Shown here piece after piece: positions 11,922 to 23,750 of a DNA stretch of 64,000 nucleotides. Both the position numbers and the translations under genes were made by a program. The notes under the pieces are model-generated. The model was given only the letters and a program-made list of their open reading frames with translations. It ran no database searches and had not been told where the DNA came from. The stretch is from Brachynemurus nebulosus (lineage: Eukaryota; Arthropoda; Insecta; Neuroptera; Myrmeleontidae): assembly GCA_035578155.1 (NCBI GenBank), contig JAPWDM010000003.1:22222916-22286915 (forward strand), in the 5' to 3' direction. Position 1 is the stretch's first letter. Each line of letters starts with the position of its first letter.

Positions 11922-14285
11922 TATTTAAAATTATTTTACATTACTACTCACCTTTTTGTAAAACACACATCATCTTCAAGCTATTTTGTACACTTAATAA
12001 AAAAAAATCAACCTTGTACGAACAATTCTGTTAATAATAATAAATCAGTCATTCCATAGTCAACTACTGTTCTTGTCTATTTCTATTTTTATTTGCTTTT
12101 CAGCTGAATTTTTTTGTACACTAGGTACTGATAGGGGGTAACAACTTGCATCTTCTTCCATATTTTTGGGTCCTGATAAAATATGGTGGCGCTCAATTTA
12201 GTATAGTTTTTTTTGTGTAAGTAGTTGTAGCCGTAGGTCAATTTTTTTCTCGCAGAGGATATAACCCATACCCCCCAGCTCTACCGAGCTAGCTGTGCGA
12301 GGGTCAAGTGTGCACTTTCCCCAAGTGGTAACAATATCTATAAGTTGATTTTAAGTTAAATTTTTTAAATATTTTGTTGCAACTATTTCAAGTTAACTAA
12401 TTTTTTTTAGTAACAGTAACTGTACAATTTTTTCAGTACACAAAAGAATTCTTCGACAACCCTGTTTTACAATTACAGAGAAATTATCTGTTAGTACAAA
12501 TACCAAAATGAAGAAAACTGCAAAAAAATATAGTTTGATCTGTGGAAACCTTTTAAATTTTCTTTCCGAATAATAATCAAATATTTAGTACTTTCCAAAA
12601 CTTAGCAAACCTGAACTTAAATAACGATAATTGTCTGAGTTTTTTGAATCAGTTTCAAATGTGGCTACTTATACCAGAAAGGAATGCAATTAGTACCCAA
12701 GCATATCTTGTGATTTGCGTATTGGTAACACTGAACAATTATACAGATTCGACCTTGTTAATATAATATACATACCACGTTTATAACGCTAAAAAAGAAA
12801 AATCTTGCTGTGAAATCCTGTAAAAGGCATTATATGTACTTATATACTGTGTACATACTTAACAAGACAAAGAGCATGTCACAACATTGAAAAAGACTTT
12901 ACCATCAGTTCGTCTCTAATTCTTGAGCATATCATGAACACAGCAAAAGTAATAATAAACAGAGTAAGAAAATACACTAAATAAATATATACAACAAAGA
13001 CACACCGATATATGTAGATATTCTCAACATTCTCATTTCTACAATATTACAGTAAAAGCTCCCTAAACTTGACAAGCATGTCCAGGACCATTCTCTAGTC
13101 TTGACATTCCCACTATTTACTACTCCTATGCGCACTGAATGCGCAACATACGCAATTTAAATCTAAAAACAGAGATAGGTAGAGAAGGATACCAAATATA
13201 CGCTATACGCGTCATTAATTACTAATTTAATTGGTTACGGAAGTATCATTGTAGGAGAAAATATTGTCAAGAGTAAGAAATTATCCAGTCAAGATTAGAG
13301 AGACAGCAAGTTTATGGAGCGCAAGTTTACGGGGCTTCTACTGTACATGTAATTTTCTAATAAACAATCTGCATACAGAAACTACGAAATACACAATCAT
13401 CAAACGTACAAGTACGACAAGGATAAATATATGCAATAAACAAAGATCAATAATACAAGCATAGATAAATTAAATAAAGACAGAACAGGTTTCACAATTA
13501 TATTTCCATCTGTTGCTCGGATTCTCAAATTCATAATAATAACAATACATAAACTGTACACACATCTCTTTTACTCAGTGGCGTTGAATAAAGATAAAAA
13601 TAATTTTCAAGACAAAAAAGAATGAAAAATTCCGTAAAATGTTTAAACGAGAAAGAAAATAAAACATAAAGGTATACATGCAAGGATAGGATTGTTAACA
13701 ATGTTATTTTCATGTTGTTCTATTATAAAAGATAACTAGATTAATTATCGTGTAAATAGAAGTGAGATGACAAAGTGTGTGAACGCCGGTAAGTACTTCC
13801 GTACAGATATTCCATATTTAAGCCAAAAGTTGCGGACGAAGTTGCTGACAAAATGACATTTGAGATGCCAACCATTCATATAATTCTATCTTCAACATAT
13901 ATCCAAATAATTTTATTCACGCTCACTGTCTCATTTTGATAATTTAACTTTGTCATATCCTACCTAGTTGCTTCAACACAGCAAACATACATATACAACA
14001 TCAGACAGGTACATATGGTATACAGTATATTGTCTTATTCACTTTAAGAATACACCAATGTTTCGAAATAAGGACAGGCAAATGTTAGGCGGGTCGTATT
14101 CGATTATCGTCATATCTGTATTTAACTAATTTTCAATAAAACTATCATTAGAACTTTATTAAATCCAAGCATTTTTAATTTGTAAGTAAAAAAAAATTAA
14201 AATTTTTATATCTTAAAATTTTTTAAAAAATATAGATTGGCTGCGGTGAGGGTCAGATTTATGGCAGTCAGTTAGTATACCGAGG
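11922..14285. other. Non-coding, no defined element
   Basis: Open frames here are short and AT-driven. A GC-richer segment at 12255-12320 (ACCCCCCAGCTCTACCGAG) is not recognised. Confidence 0.5.
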
Positions 14286-14400
14286 GTGTTCGGACAATCG
14301 CCACCACTGACAATCGCCCCCAGTTTTACATTTTTGATGGTTGTAAAAAGAGTGTCCGGACAATCGTCACCACTGATAATCGCCCCCAGTGTTATTATTA
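14283..14400 (+). repeat. 66-bp two-copy repeat with GTGTYCGGACAATCG
   Basis: GTGTTCGGACAATCGCCACC at 14286 recurs as GTGTCCGGACAATCGTCACC at 14352, each followed by CACTGAYAATCGCCCCCAGT. It resembles the subterminal motifs of a transposon end, but no inverted partner was found. Confidence 0.55.
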
Positions 14401-14869
14401 ATGCGAGGATTCATAGTGCAGGTAATAAATTATCCTGTCAAAAATTGCCGGAAAAACGTTTCACCATTCGTTAGAAGCGGCACATAATTTATCTATTTTT
14501 CATAAGTACATTTATAATTTTTTTCTAAATGCGCTCTATAGTTTTTGTGGCACGAACTAAAGAGGTACTCTACAAATATATTTTGTTTTGAAAACAATTA
14601 AATTTCATATAAATAACATAGTCGCTCAATTTAAGTTTGTAACATCACTCGCGCGACGAACGAACACAGTTTAATTTGATCAACTGCATGTGAGTTATGT
14701 AAACATCTAACTGAAGAAAAAATTTTTTTCCATACACTAAAACTATAAATCATCCTGTCAAAAAATTGAATTGTTGAAAAAACATATATGAGAGGAGCGT
14801 GTCTTGTAAATTTTTATGAGGAGATATTCCTTGTACAAAGATACAGATAAATTAAAACTATTACATAAT

Positions 14870-15575
14870 TAGATTTCACCACTGGGTTGGTCATCGAATA
14901 GATGCTTGAATAGCGAAATCTGGCAAAAGTTCTAGAATATTCTTTCAATAATCAGAAAAGACATAAAAAATCCTTAATCAATGGATTGACCAACGAAAAA
15001 GTAACCAAGTACCGATATTTAGAATAAGTTCTAGAATATTCTTTTTGGAAATTAGAAAAAATATCGAATATCTGATTTCACCACCAAATTTTTCATTGAA
15101 AAGCGATCAATTAACGGAATTTGGCAAAGGTTCGAGAATATTCTATTCTGAAAATAGAAAATATATCCAAAAACCGACTTCGCCATTGGTTTGGGTATCA
15201 AAAAAGTATCCAAATAGCAGAATTCGTCAAAAGTTCTAGAATATTCTTTTTGGAAATCAGAACAATTATTGAAAATTTGGCATCACCATTAGATTGTTCA
15301 TCAAAAAAGTGACCAAAAAATGAAATTCGGTAAAAGCTCTAGAATATTCTATGCGAAAATCAGATAAGATATCCAAAACTTGATTTCACCATCGAATTAG
15401 TTAGTTAAAAAGGATCCATGTAGCGAACTTTAACGAAAGTTCGAGAATGTTCTATCTGGATATCAACAAAGATATCGAAAAATTTACTTCACCATTTGTT
15501 TAGTCATCATTTTGATAAATAAAGATATTTAACAAAATTTTTAGAATGTTCTGTTCGAGAACTAGCAAAGATAAA
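14870..15575 (+). repeat. Tandem array of about 103-bp units carrying heat-shock-element motifs
   Basis: Seven diverged units. Each has an HSE-type trimer: TTCTAGAATATTC at 14930 and 15029, TTCGAGAATATTC at 15131, TTCTAGAATATTC at 15234, CTCTAGAATATTC at 15337, TTCGAGAATGTTC at 15440 and a degenerate TTTTAGAATGTTC at 15539. Spacings are 99, 102, 103, 103, 103 and 99 bp. The rest of the unit (around GATTTCACCAT and GTCATCAAAAA) varies more than the trimer. HSF binds inverted nGAAn repeats, and five or six units keep a perfect form. No gene follows directly. Confidence 0.8.
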
Positions 15576-15581
15576 GAATTA

Positions 15582-16110
15582 TTTATCATAAACTGGTTAT
15601 AATTGATGAATTTAGGCTCCATTAGTCCCATTGATTTCGTCAACGATAGTGTCTTTTTAAAAAAAATGACAAATCGTTACTTTTCGCTATCGAAAATTTC
15701 AATCGTAAATATCTCCTAAACGGTGCGTCGTAGCTCAAAAATAACGAAATTTTTGAAGGCTTAAGCGAAGCAAGTTGTGGGTATTCCGAACGTATTGCGA
15801 CTGTCAAAACCTACTTTTCGCTATCGAAAATTATCGATACCGCGTAACTTGTCATAAATTGGTTATAACTAGTTAATTTAGGCTCTTTTAGTCCCACTGA
15901 TCAGGTCAGTAACAGAACAATTATTTTAAAAACTACTTTTCGCTAACTTACGCTATCGAAAACTTTAATCGTAAATATCTCCTAAACGGTGCGTCGTAGC
16001 TCAAAAATAACGAAATTTTTGAAGGCTTAAGCGAAGCAAGTTGTGGGTGTTCCGAACATATTGCTACTATTAAAACTTACTTTTCGTTATCGAAAATTAT
16101 CGATATCGAA
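15582..16110 (+). repeat. 266-bp tandem duplication
   Basis: The core CTCCTAAACGGTGCGTCGTA occurs at about 15712 and 15978, with the same order of flanking motifs (CATAA-CTGGTTATAA, TTTAGGCTC, AAGCGAAGCAAGTTGTGGGT). Several ATCGATA and TATCGAAAA motifs occur in both units. It abuts the HSE array. Confidence 0.85.
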
Positions 16111-16405
16111 AATAACGATATTTCCAAAATGGATGATTTAAGGAAAGGAAGTATCCTTTCAAATATATAACATCTACTGTAAATTATACTTATTTTTCGT
16201 TAGCAAAATCTTTCGATCGAAAACAGATTGCAAATAGTATCCAATTTTTTTAAACTTATGGTTGTGATTTTTTTATAACAACTGCAACTAAAAACTAAAT
16301 TACTTATTAGTTAATACTAATAGTTGAATTTTTCAGTCATTAGTTGCAAAAAAATATTTTTTTCATTGGTTTTTTATTATTAATTGCAACCAACATCTAG
16401 GCATC

Positions 16406-18163
16406 TAGCCAGTAGAATAGAATAGAATAGAATATATAATTTATTGTATTTTAAGCCAAGTGGCTTATTACAATGGTTGACAAATTGTTATTATAAACAA
16501 ATGTAATAATGTATATAAAAATATAAAAATAAAAAAAAAAAAAAACAAATAAATAAATATTGTAAAATGCAGATAATACAAGGAAGCCTTAAACCACAAT
16601 AGAGAGATTAATTAAACAGAAAAATGTACAAATTTGATTCGGGTTTGGAGTCCCGACTCCCCCCTCCTCAGAAAAGGGCGGAGAGAGTCGAGACACCTTA
16701 CAATGTAAAAATTTTCAAATATTTCAAAATTAGAAAGAGCAATGAATAGTTGAGCTGCAAATGAAGTAAAAACGAGATACAAGCGTAAGTTGGTGGATGC
16801 TAGCATTGAAATAAAGGGAGGCTGCTACTTCATTCATTAATAATGAATGATCGTATTTTTAAGGCACATTCCATGAAATAAAAAACGTCATTAAGTTGGG
16901 CTGTATTGGCTATATTAAGCAGAATTTCACAGAAGTTATCCCCATCAATTGGGCTCAATGTGTATTTGTGTAAGTACCAATTTCTTAAATGTTCATACAT
17001 GGGACATCTTATTAAAATATGGTATAAAGTTTCGTTTTCGTAGAGATTGCAAATAGTACAGCTCATATTTGGGTCAATAATATAACTGTTTCCATTGATA
17101 TAGAACGACATCGCTCGATTATTTACAGTGCGCAGTTGGAACATAACTCTAAGTTTTCTTAATGGTACACAGTAGTCGAGCAAGGTGGCGTGCTCTAAGC
17201 GGTTGTAAAGCGTTGCGTAGGTTGAGTTAGAGATTGATTCTTGGTCTTGCGTGAAATAATAATAATTAAGATCAGCAATAAAATTATTCAGGTGTTCTTT
17301 GAGAGTATCTGATGATAGATTTGACCATAAATGATCGTTGTTTGTCAAGGAGAAGTACACTTTGAGCTGGGAAACCCAGTTATATTTAATATTATTAAGG
17401 TTTGAATTACTCAGGTTAAATAATCTGTTAAAGCAAATACGCGGAATTCGGTTACTATCCATACTTAGTAGTTTACATAACCACTTTAATGACCTTTTAA
17501 CGACACTGGTAATAATTTTATTACAATTAAATTCACGCCTAATTATATACCCTGGAGTTGAGTGGTTTAAATAGTACAAAGTTTTAAAAAATTTAACTTG
17601 AGGTTTTTCTACAATATCTGGGTAACCTAAGGCCCATATTTCAGATGAGTATAATAATGTGCTTAAAATAACGGATTGATAAAGACACATTCTTGCGTTA
17701 TGAGATTGCATTTTGGTTTTCAACATTATTTCTTTCGTATTCGCTATTGCTGAATTAGCTTTTGCAACCATGTGGTAGCTAGCATTTAGAAAACGTCCCG
17801 AACTGTTGAATATGATACCCAGATATTCGAATTTATTTACAATTTCTAATTTATGCGAGTTAATCTCGAACGAGAGAGTCGAGGGCAGCCGTCCTGCTCG
17901 TTGAAAGACCATAATTTTAGATTTTTCTGTGTTGATTAGTAACTGGTTATTATGACAATATAGCTCAAGAGCTTTTAAAGCCTTTTGTAGTCTATACGGT
18001 GTACTAGCCAAGAGAACCAGGTCATCAGCATAAAAGAGCGATAAAATACTGTGAGAACTATCTATATTTATACCTTCAACTCCCTCCCTCGTTAAAAACT
18101 CGTCAAAATCAGCTATAAATAGTGAGAACAATAGCGGGCCAATAGTGAGAACAATAGCCAGTA
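16406..18163 (-). mobile_element. 5'-truncated LINE with 9-bp target duplication
   Basis: The insertion spans about 16415-18154 and is flanked by TAGCCAGTA at 16406-16414 and 18155-18163. On the minus strand it contains the C-terminal part of a reverse-transcriptase ORF, a 3' UTR with an A-rich stretch, and a tail of TTCTA pentamers (seen on plus as AATAG repeats at 16415-16433). At the truncated 5' end AATAGTGAGAACAATAGC is duplicated (18118 and 18141), a common feature of LINE 5' junctions. Confidence 0.85.
16830..18142 (-). pseudogene. LINE ORF2 remnant: reverse-transcriptase palm to C-terminal zinc-knuckle-like region
   Basis: The frame enters at GPLLFSLFIADF (RT block 4) with no start codon of its own. 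FYADDLVLLA (catalytic YADD) follows, then LLINTEKSKIMVF and FEYLGIIFNSSG typical of non-LTR RTs. A C-terminal CTICNLYENETLYHILIRC (CX2C..HX4C) occurs in many LINE ORF2 proteins. The 433-residue frame is intact to its stop, so this copy is young, but the endonuclease and first RT blocks are missing. The clade is not assigned. Confidence 0.9.
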
Positions 18164-19708
18164 TTGACTACTGTTTTGTTGAAAATTAATATGTGAATGA
18201 GGTGTGCTATATTTCAATGAAAGTAACATTTACGTTTGCATAAACATAATAACAATTCAAATTTTTAAACGACTATAGATTTTAAAATTATTATTTATTG
18301 TCGTTTTTTGACCCCCCGTACTTGTTTTTGCGCTCCTGGAAAAGGATTCAATTTTTTGACATAATGATTTATACTACACTACAATTCCTCGCTTTAGTTA
18401 TTATTTTAGGTCGTAGTAGGGAGGAACTTGTCCCTACATATTATATAACGAGAGGACATTAGTAATAAAATTTTACAAGTTAGCTTTACACTGGAACAAA
18501 ATATTACTTATATTAAAAATTAAAAAATGTATCAAATATATTAAAACAGAAATCTCATTATATTTTTATTTGAATGTTTATATGAATTATCACTAATCCA
18601 TATAAGGAACGAAATGTGGAGTTACATACAACATGGAATTATTTACAAATGTGGAACAAATGTTATAAGTTCAAAAATGTTGCAGCTTTAACCATCGGGT
18701 GCAGGAAGCCGCATTTCTTTTTACATATGCCTGTATAATTTTTTAAATGACGTCAGTTAGATAAAAGCTAATTTATTGTAATCTTTATATTTGCTTTTCT
18801 TACATACCGATACACAGTATTATTTATTAAGTTTACTATACGTCGGCGTAGTGCTTTAAATTTTTAAATAATTGTACACAATAACTGATTCCCATCACAC
18901 TTTACGCAGGCTTTGGACTAGCTACGTGTAAAAGCAATTAAATAGTGGACGGGTAAACTTGAACAATAAGTGCAATGAAACATTACACCCATTTCAACAA
19001 AATCAACTAAGAAATTGGAAAACCCGGAACTGGTTTTCAACTTTTATTGTGAAACTGGCTTATAGAATTTTATTTCTTTTACTTTTGACGGCTAAGGGCC
19101 GTCTGGTGATGCCACCTATATATGTATTGAAATTTATGTAAGTGTATTTGTAAAGGTTTTTTTTCAATTCTTCGATAAAAGAACTGACCGTAATAAAACT
19201 GATCCGCACAACAGGGGTCCATTCAACACAATCTATTCAGATATAAAAATTTTTAAAATTTGTACTTAAAGATTTAAAATGCTTGAGTTCAATAGAGCTC
19301 TAATTGTTAAAAATTAATTAAATAAATGCTCACATATTACAATATGCAAACGCGATTAATTTTTACAAAGTTGCATATCAATAGATAGCCCTTTTAAAAA
19401 AGAGCAATATCGCTAATTTAAGCTTTTGCTCTGTCTCTTACCGTTTTCGAGATATTTGTCAATTTAAATTTTTACCCCCATTTTTGAAGGGTGATTTCAC
19501 CCTTTCACTGTTTTACAGCCGCTAAAAAACTGCGTGTCTCTTATTTTTCGATGTTCTACAACATACCAAAGAATAAACACAATCGGAGGGGTACATCCCT
19601 TTATTTTTGAAACTGTGACAATATTGTTTCGAACCGTTAGTTCATTTTCAAACAGAATTCAAGATTCTCCAAAAGAGAAAGATAATAAAAGTTAATAAAA
19701 TTACACCC

Positions 19709-19709
<1 letters not shown>
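18164..19709. other. Non-coding, no defined element
   Basis: No gene. Sequence at 19380-19680 (for example TTACCGTTTTCGAGATATTTG) has the look of dispersed repeats but no ends were found. Confidence 0.5.

Positions 19710-19773
<64 letters not shown>
19710..19773. repeat. (TA)n microsatellite
   Basis: Uninterrupted TA tract of about 64 bp. Confidence 0.97.
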
Positions 19774-19774
<1 letters not shown>

Positions 19775-20658
19775 GCATACGAAATTGTCTTTCCTTAGTT
19801 CGAATCAATTGTGTAAAGTGTATATGAGTGGATGGGTATGTAGCGCGGTTAATTTTATTTCCCGCCTTAAATTAGTTTCTTTTAAAACCATCTTTTGTTG
19901 TTCCTATCAACACCGGCTTTGATTATAAGATATTTTGTATACGTATACAAGTTTTTGTACGTGTGAGTGACCCACACTTTTAGTATATGTAACTTTTATT
20001 GACAAATTTCCACAAAAATTCTTTTTTTTCCGTTTTTATTAATTTTTTGCCTTCTAATATATAATATGTTACGGACAATATAATTAATACGTCATTATTC
20101 ATAATAACCGGGTACTATTAAATATGTTATATTATCATATTATTTATAACAATGGTGTTATCTGTTAATGGACGTCAGAGACACACTTTGAGTGCGACTA
20201 AGAAGTATCAGTAATTGTAAAAGTTGGATCGAATGTCCATAGATGTCATATTAACGTACACGCTGACCGGTGTATCTGTAACATAAATATTTCTAGATGG
20301 ACCGACTTACAATTATGCTGCAGTTTACATGATGTAGGCATCGTATATAGTGTTAGCTCGTTTATAGTCCTCACTAAACGTGTTAATATTTTACATCTGC
20401 TGAATAGAGTAAGCAAAAGAGGACTAGGCGACATGTGGGACTTTTCCCACGTTCCCACCTATTGTTCATATTGCACGGTTTTAAATTTTTGAAACTATTC
20501 CAAAAGATTTTATGGCCAAGGAGCCATCCATAAAAAACGTACGCAAACAGTGTGCAATGGAGGGAGGACGAGGATGGGAGAGCCGGATCGAAAAGACTTG
20601 GCGTGACGAGACGTTTACAGTTAATCGTTAAAGAATAAAAATATTTTTGTTCTATTTA
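19774..20658. other. Non-coding, transposon remnant at 20510-20640
   Basis: The stretch near 20521 (GAGCCATCCATAAAAAACGT) followed by GGAGGGAGGACG and GGCGTGACGAGACG resembles the 3' end of widespread retroelements. No gene seen. Confidence 0.4.
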
Positions 20659-20660
20659 TA

Positions 20661-21945
20661 GGGTAGAAGCCCCTATACCCGAACGCGTTCAATACTCAAA
20701 CAGTTTTGATAATTTATGTAGGGTTGACCGGGGTAATTGTGAATGGATTTTCATGAGTTGAGGTAAAAGCGTTGTTTTAAGTATTTTGTATTTTATATAT
20801 CACATTATGGTTGATTTATTTTTAATTCTACATTATTCAGGATGCACCACACACATTTTGAGCAAATTCGTATGAAAAAAAAATTTTATAAGCCATTCAC
20901 ATTTCCCCGGTGCGGTTTTGCAAATTTTATGAATTTCGGGGTAAAAGTGAATGCCATCAGAAAAATTATTTAGAATGGATTACAAGAGAAGGATTATTTA
21001 GAATGAATGGATTACTATGTCAGAGTAAAGCCCAACCCAAATTCTTCACATTTACTTCACTTTCAAATTTTTCATCACACTTTAGCGGTCACAATTTCTC
21101 TTTGTAAAATGCAAGTTACGCATACCTCAAATTTTTACAAAAAATCAAGGTTAAAGAAAAATAACAAAAATTGTAGGAACAAATTTATTATAGCAAAAAA
21201 TGATATTTTGATGATATTTTGTCATTTTATCATATAAAAAATCAAAAAAATACATGTATTCACACAAAAACAAGGAAAATAAGACTTTTTCAAGGAAATA
21301 CATTTAGTTTACATGAATAAAAAACAACAATTTTTTTGTATTGTTTGTACAACACAAACTTGTACAGTAAGGTTACCAGCACCTTCATCAACATTTTAAA
21401 CTCTGAAAAGAACACTACTGAAATTTTTGACCGAATGGGGCATTTGTGAATGACGTTCACAAATACCCTACAATTTTAAAATCATGGGGTAATTGTGAAT
21501 TGGTGATAAATTGTCCAATTTCTTTAGCAATTAATAGGGAACCGTCTTAGGGCTTAGACTACTTCTTTAAAAGTACTTTTAACCATTTCTTACCTTTTAA
21601 AAAAAGAAAATGTATTTAAAAAAAAATTTTTTTGAGGATTGGTTGAAGTAAGATACATAAAATTTTGCAAGGGTTTTTTCAAAATAAAAAAAAAGATACT
21701 AATACTTGAAGAATTGTTATGAAATTTTAATAGCATATTAAGAAAGGACAGAAGAACATATTAAGAGTTGATTTTTAACAATATTAATGTTATTTTAGAA
21801 ATTATAGGCGCCGTTCACAATTGCCCCAATTCACAATTACCCCAGTCAACCCTATATTAATGAAATTATTTCTGAAAAAACCGATTAATATTAAAAATGT
21901 TCGGCTATTCAACACATTCGGGTATAAGGGCTTTTACGTTACTAA
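20661..21945. mobile_element. Outer TIR element interrupted by a second element
   Basis: The left end (GGGTAGAAGCCCCTATACCC at 20661, then GAACGCGTTCAATACTC) is inverted at the right (TTCAACACATTCGGGTATAAGGGCTT, ending about 21941). Without the inner insertion the element would be only about 150 bp. Confidence 0.6.
20718..21856. mobile_element. Inner TIR element, TA target, pogo/Tc1-like ends
   Basis: Inverted termini GGGTTGACCGGGGTAATTGT (left) and ACAATTACCCCAGTCAACCC (right) lie next to TA on both sides. Related motifs recur inside: CACATTTCCCCGG (20897), GGGGCATTTGTGAATG (21438), GGGGTAATTGTGAATTGG (21485). Multiple subterminal repeats and TA target suggest the Tc1-mariner/pogo group. 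The short interior frames are not recognisable as transposase. Confidence 0.75.
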
Positions 21946-22464
21946 GATTCTATAGATAAATGAAATTGTTTAGATATTTTTTGTATGCTGCTAACTATTT
22001 CAAAAATAATCATTCATCTGGGTAGGATGGACTCTAAGTTTTGTCACGTAGTGGACTCTAAGTTTATTAGTAGGCGGTTGAAAAAATATGTGATACAGCG
22101 TGACAAAGCGGAGGGGGGGCGTGCGTGAGTTTTGCATAACGTAATTTACGAATGGTCTCTAAAATTAAAAAAAACTTTTGAATTATTACGATTTAGTGTT
22201 TCTATTCAAGAATACATATCTGTTTCGAGCATTTGTGAAAGAAAACTTCTAAATTGTTTTATTTTCAATAAAAGGGGCTTGAATATTTAAATGTGCGAAC
22301 TTGAGTTGACTGATTTGGCTAAATATGTTTAGTAGAAGTGAAAGACTTTATGAAATTTAATATATTTAATTTGAGATTATAAATAATATATTTGAGATTA
22401 TAAATACTATATTATGGATCCAATAGTTATGCAACTTCCTTATTCTTGAAGTATCACCAAAAGG
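21946..22464. other. Non-coding repeat-like sequence
   Basis: Includes GATGGACTCTAAGTTTTGTC and CAAAGCGGAGGGGGGGCGTG (22025-22125), common in decayed retroelement 3' ends. Confidence 0.4.
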
Positions 22465-22467
22465 CTT

Positions 22468-22664
22468 AAGGCCGGCGCACTGTTTTTAAATTCGTGCTAT
22501 GTCGTTCTATAACAAGAGTCACAGAAACTGCGCTACCCTGCCTGCGTCAACTGCGTCTCAATGTACGCCCGACCACACGTGCTTTCCTGCTCTGTCCTGC
22601 TCTGTTCTTCTCTGCCCTACTCTGCGTTTACTGCGTGACGCAGCTCAATGTGCGCCTGGCCTCA
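22468..22664. mobile_element. Candidate MITE with GGCCGGCGCAC ends
   Basis: Left AAGGCCGGCGCACTG and right TGTGCGCCTGGCCTC are imperfect inverted repeats about 197 bp apart. The interior has CTGCTCTG-type short repeats (22589-22625). Target duplication was not resolved. Confidence 0.5.
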
Positions 22665-23150
22665 TTATCGTTATAAGCGGTAAGAGTTTTTAGACCACGT
22701 GATCAAGACGTGATTTAGAGCCACGTTATTTCAGATCAGTTTTTTTGTTGATATGAGTTAATCACTTTATCCCCTTTCGAAACTACTTGACTATAACTTC
22801 TTTTACCTTTACGCAAGGAATTTAAAAATTTCTTGAAATCACTTAGGCTAATCGAGACAAGAAGGGAAAAGTTATAAAAAAATAATTTGTCAGAAATGAT
22901 TAGCAGAAAATCAATTTAATTTAATTTAATTAATTGAAAAATTTCCAATAATTTATTGCTTGTTATTTAAAATAATGTTTTGCGTGCTAACTCGGTACGA
23001 CTACCCTGTATTCTTTTTACTTAAAAGATACATACATATCACACTAGTATCTATATAAATTTTTTTTTTTTGACCATTGAATTATATAGGTCGATTTCAT
23101 TTCATAAATGGACGCACAGTGTAGAGAGAACATGCTCGGTCACATGGGAC
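22665..23150. other. AT-rich spacer, no gene seen
   Basis: No open frame or repeat structure recognised. Confidence 0.5.
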
Positions 23151-23154
23151 TTGA

Positions 23155-23350
23155 ATACATAAACCTTCATCCCTTCGCCGTGGCCTCCGCGCGCCACAGG
23201 TTTTACGCCACAAATTGAACGGCTAAATAACCAATAGACACCAACCGTCGGCGACGGGTACGGGCGGCTAACGGGTGATAGTCGAGCAACCACCGATTTG
23301 ACGATCCGATCCAACGACGGACGGGCGGGCGTACATACGCCTGTTTGTTT
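23155..23350. promoter_or_regulatory. CpG-rich island of unknown role
   Basis: Locally very GC- and CpG-rich (GTCGGCGACGGGTACGGGCG; GACGGACGGGCGGGCG) in an AT-rich setting. It could be a promoter or 5' UTR exon of an unseen gene, or a piece of foreign or repeat origin. The overlapping 122-codon minus frame has no recognisable domain. Confidence 0.3.
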
Positions 23351-23750
23351 GTGTCTGTACATTGTGTATTGTGTGAGTAACGTATTAGTCAGTACCCACC
23401 ATTTCCCTAACGATACTGGTGGCATTATGTAGGTCATATACGTATATGTATGTGTAACACGTAACATCAAAATAAGTTTTGATTGATAGAGTTCACGTAT
23501 ATTAATTTGACAATGGCTTTAGATTTTCGGTATATTAACTACATTATAACATGTTTAAATAGTATGTTAACGTAGCATTAATATACTGTAGTGTAGAAAG
23601 TTTACAAATAAAATTTCTTAATGTTACCCCTTACCCGTTCTTCATAATTTACGAGAAATTTAAAGATTACATAGAGGGAACGTTGTCAATTTTCGATTTA
23701 GAAATTCGATCATGAATTAAAGAAATATTTTTCATCGCTTTTATTGAAAA

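Noticed and set aside
14870..15575. CRISPR-like array
   Set aside because: Units are contiguous diverged repeats of about 103 bp, not short identical repeats with unique spacers, and this is a eukaryotic genome.
23102..23470. 122-codon minus frame over the CpG-rich block
   Set aside because: Open because the block is GC-rich; no domain, and one end is low-complexity YTYMTY-type sequence.
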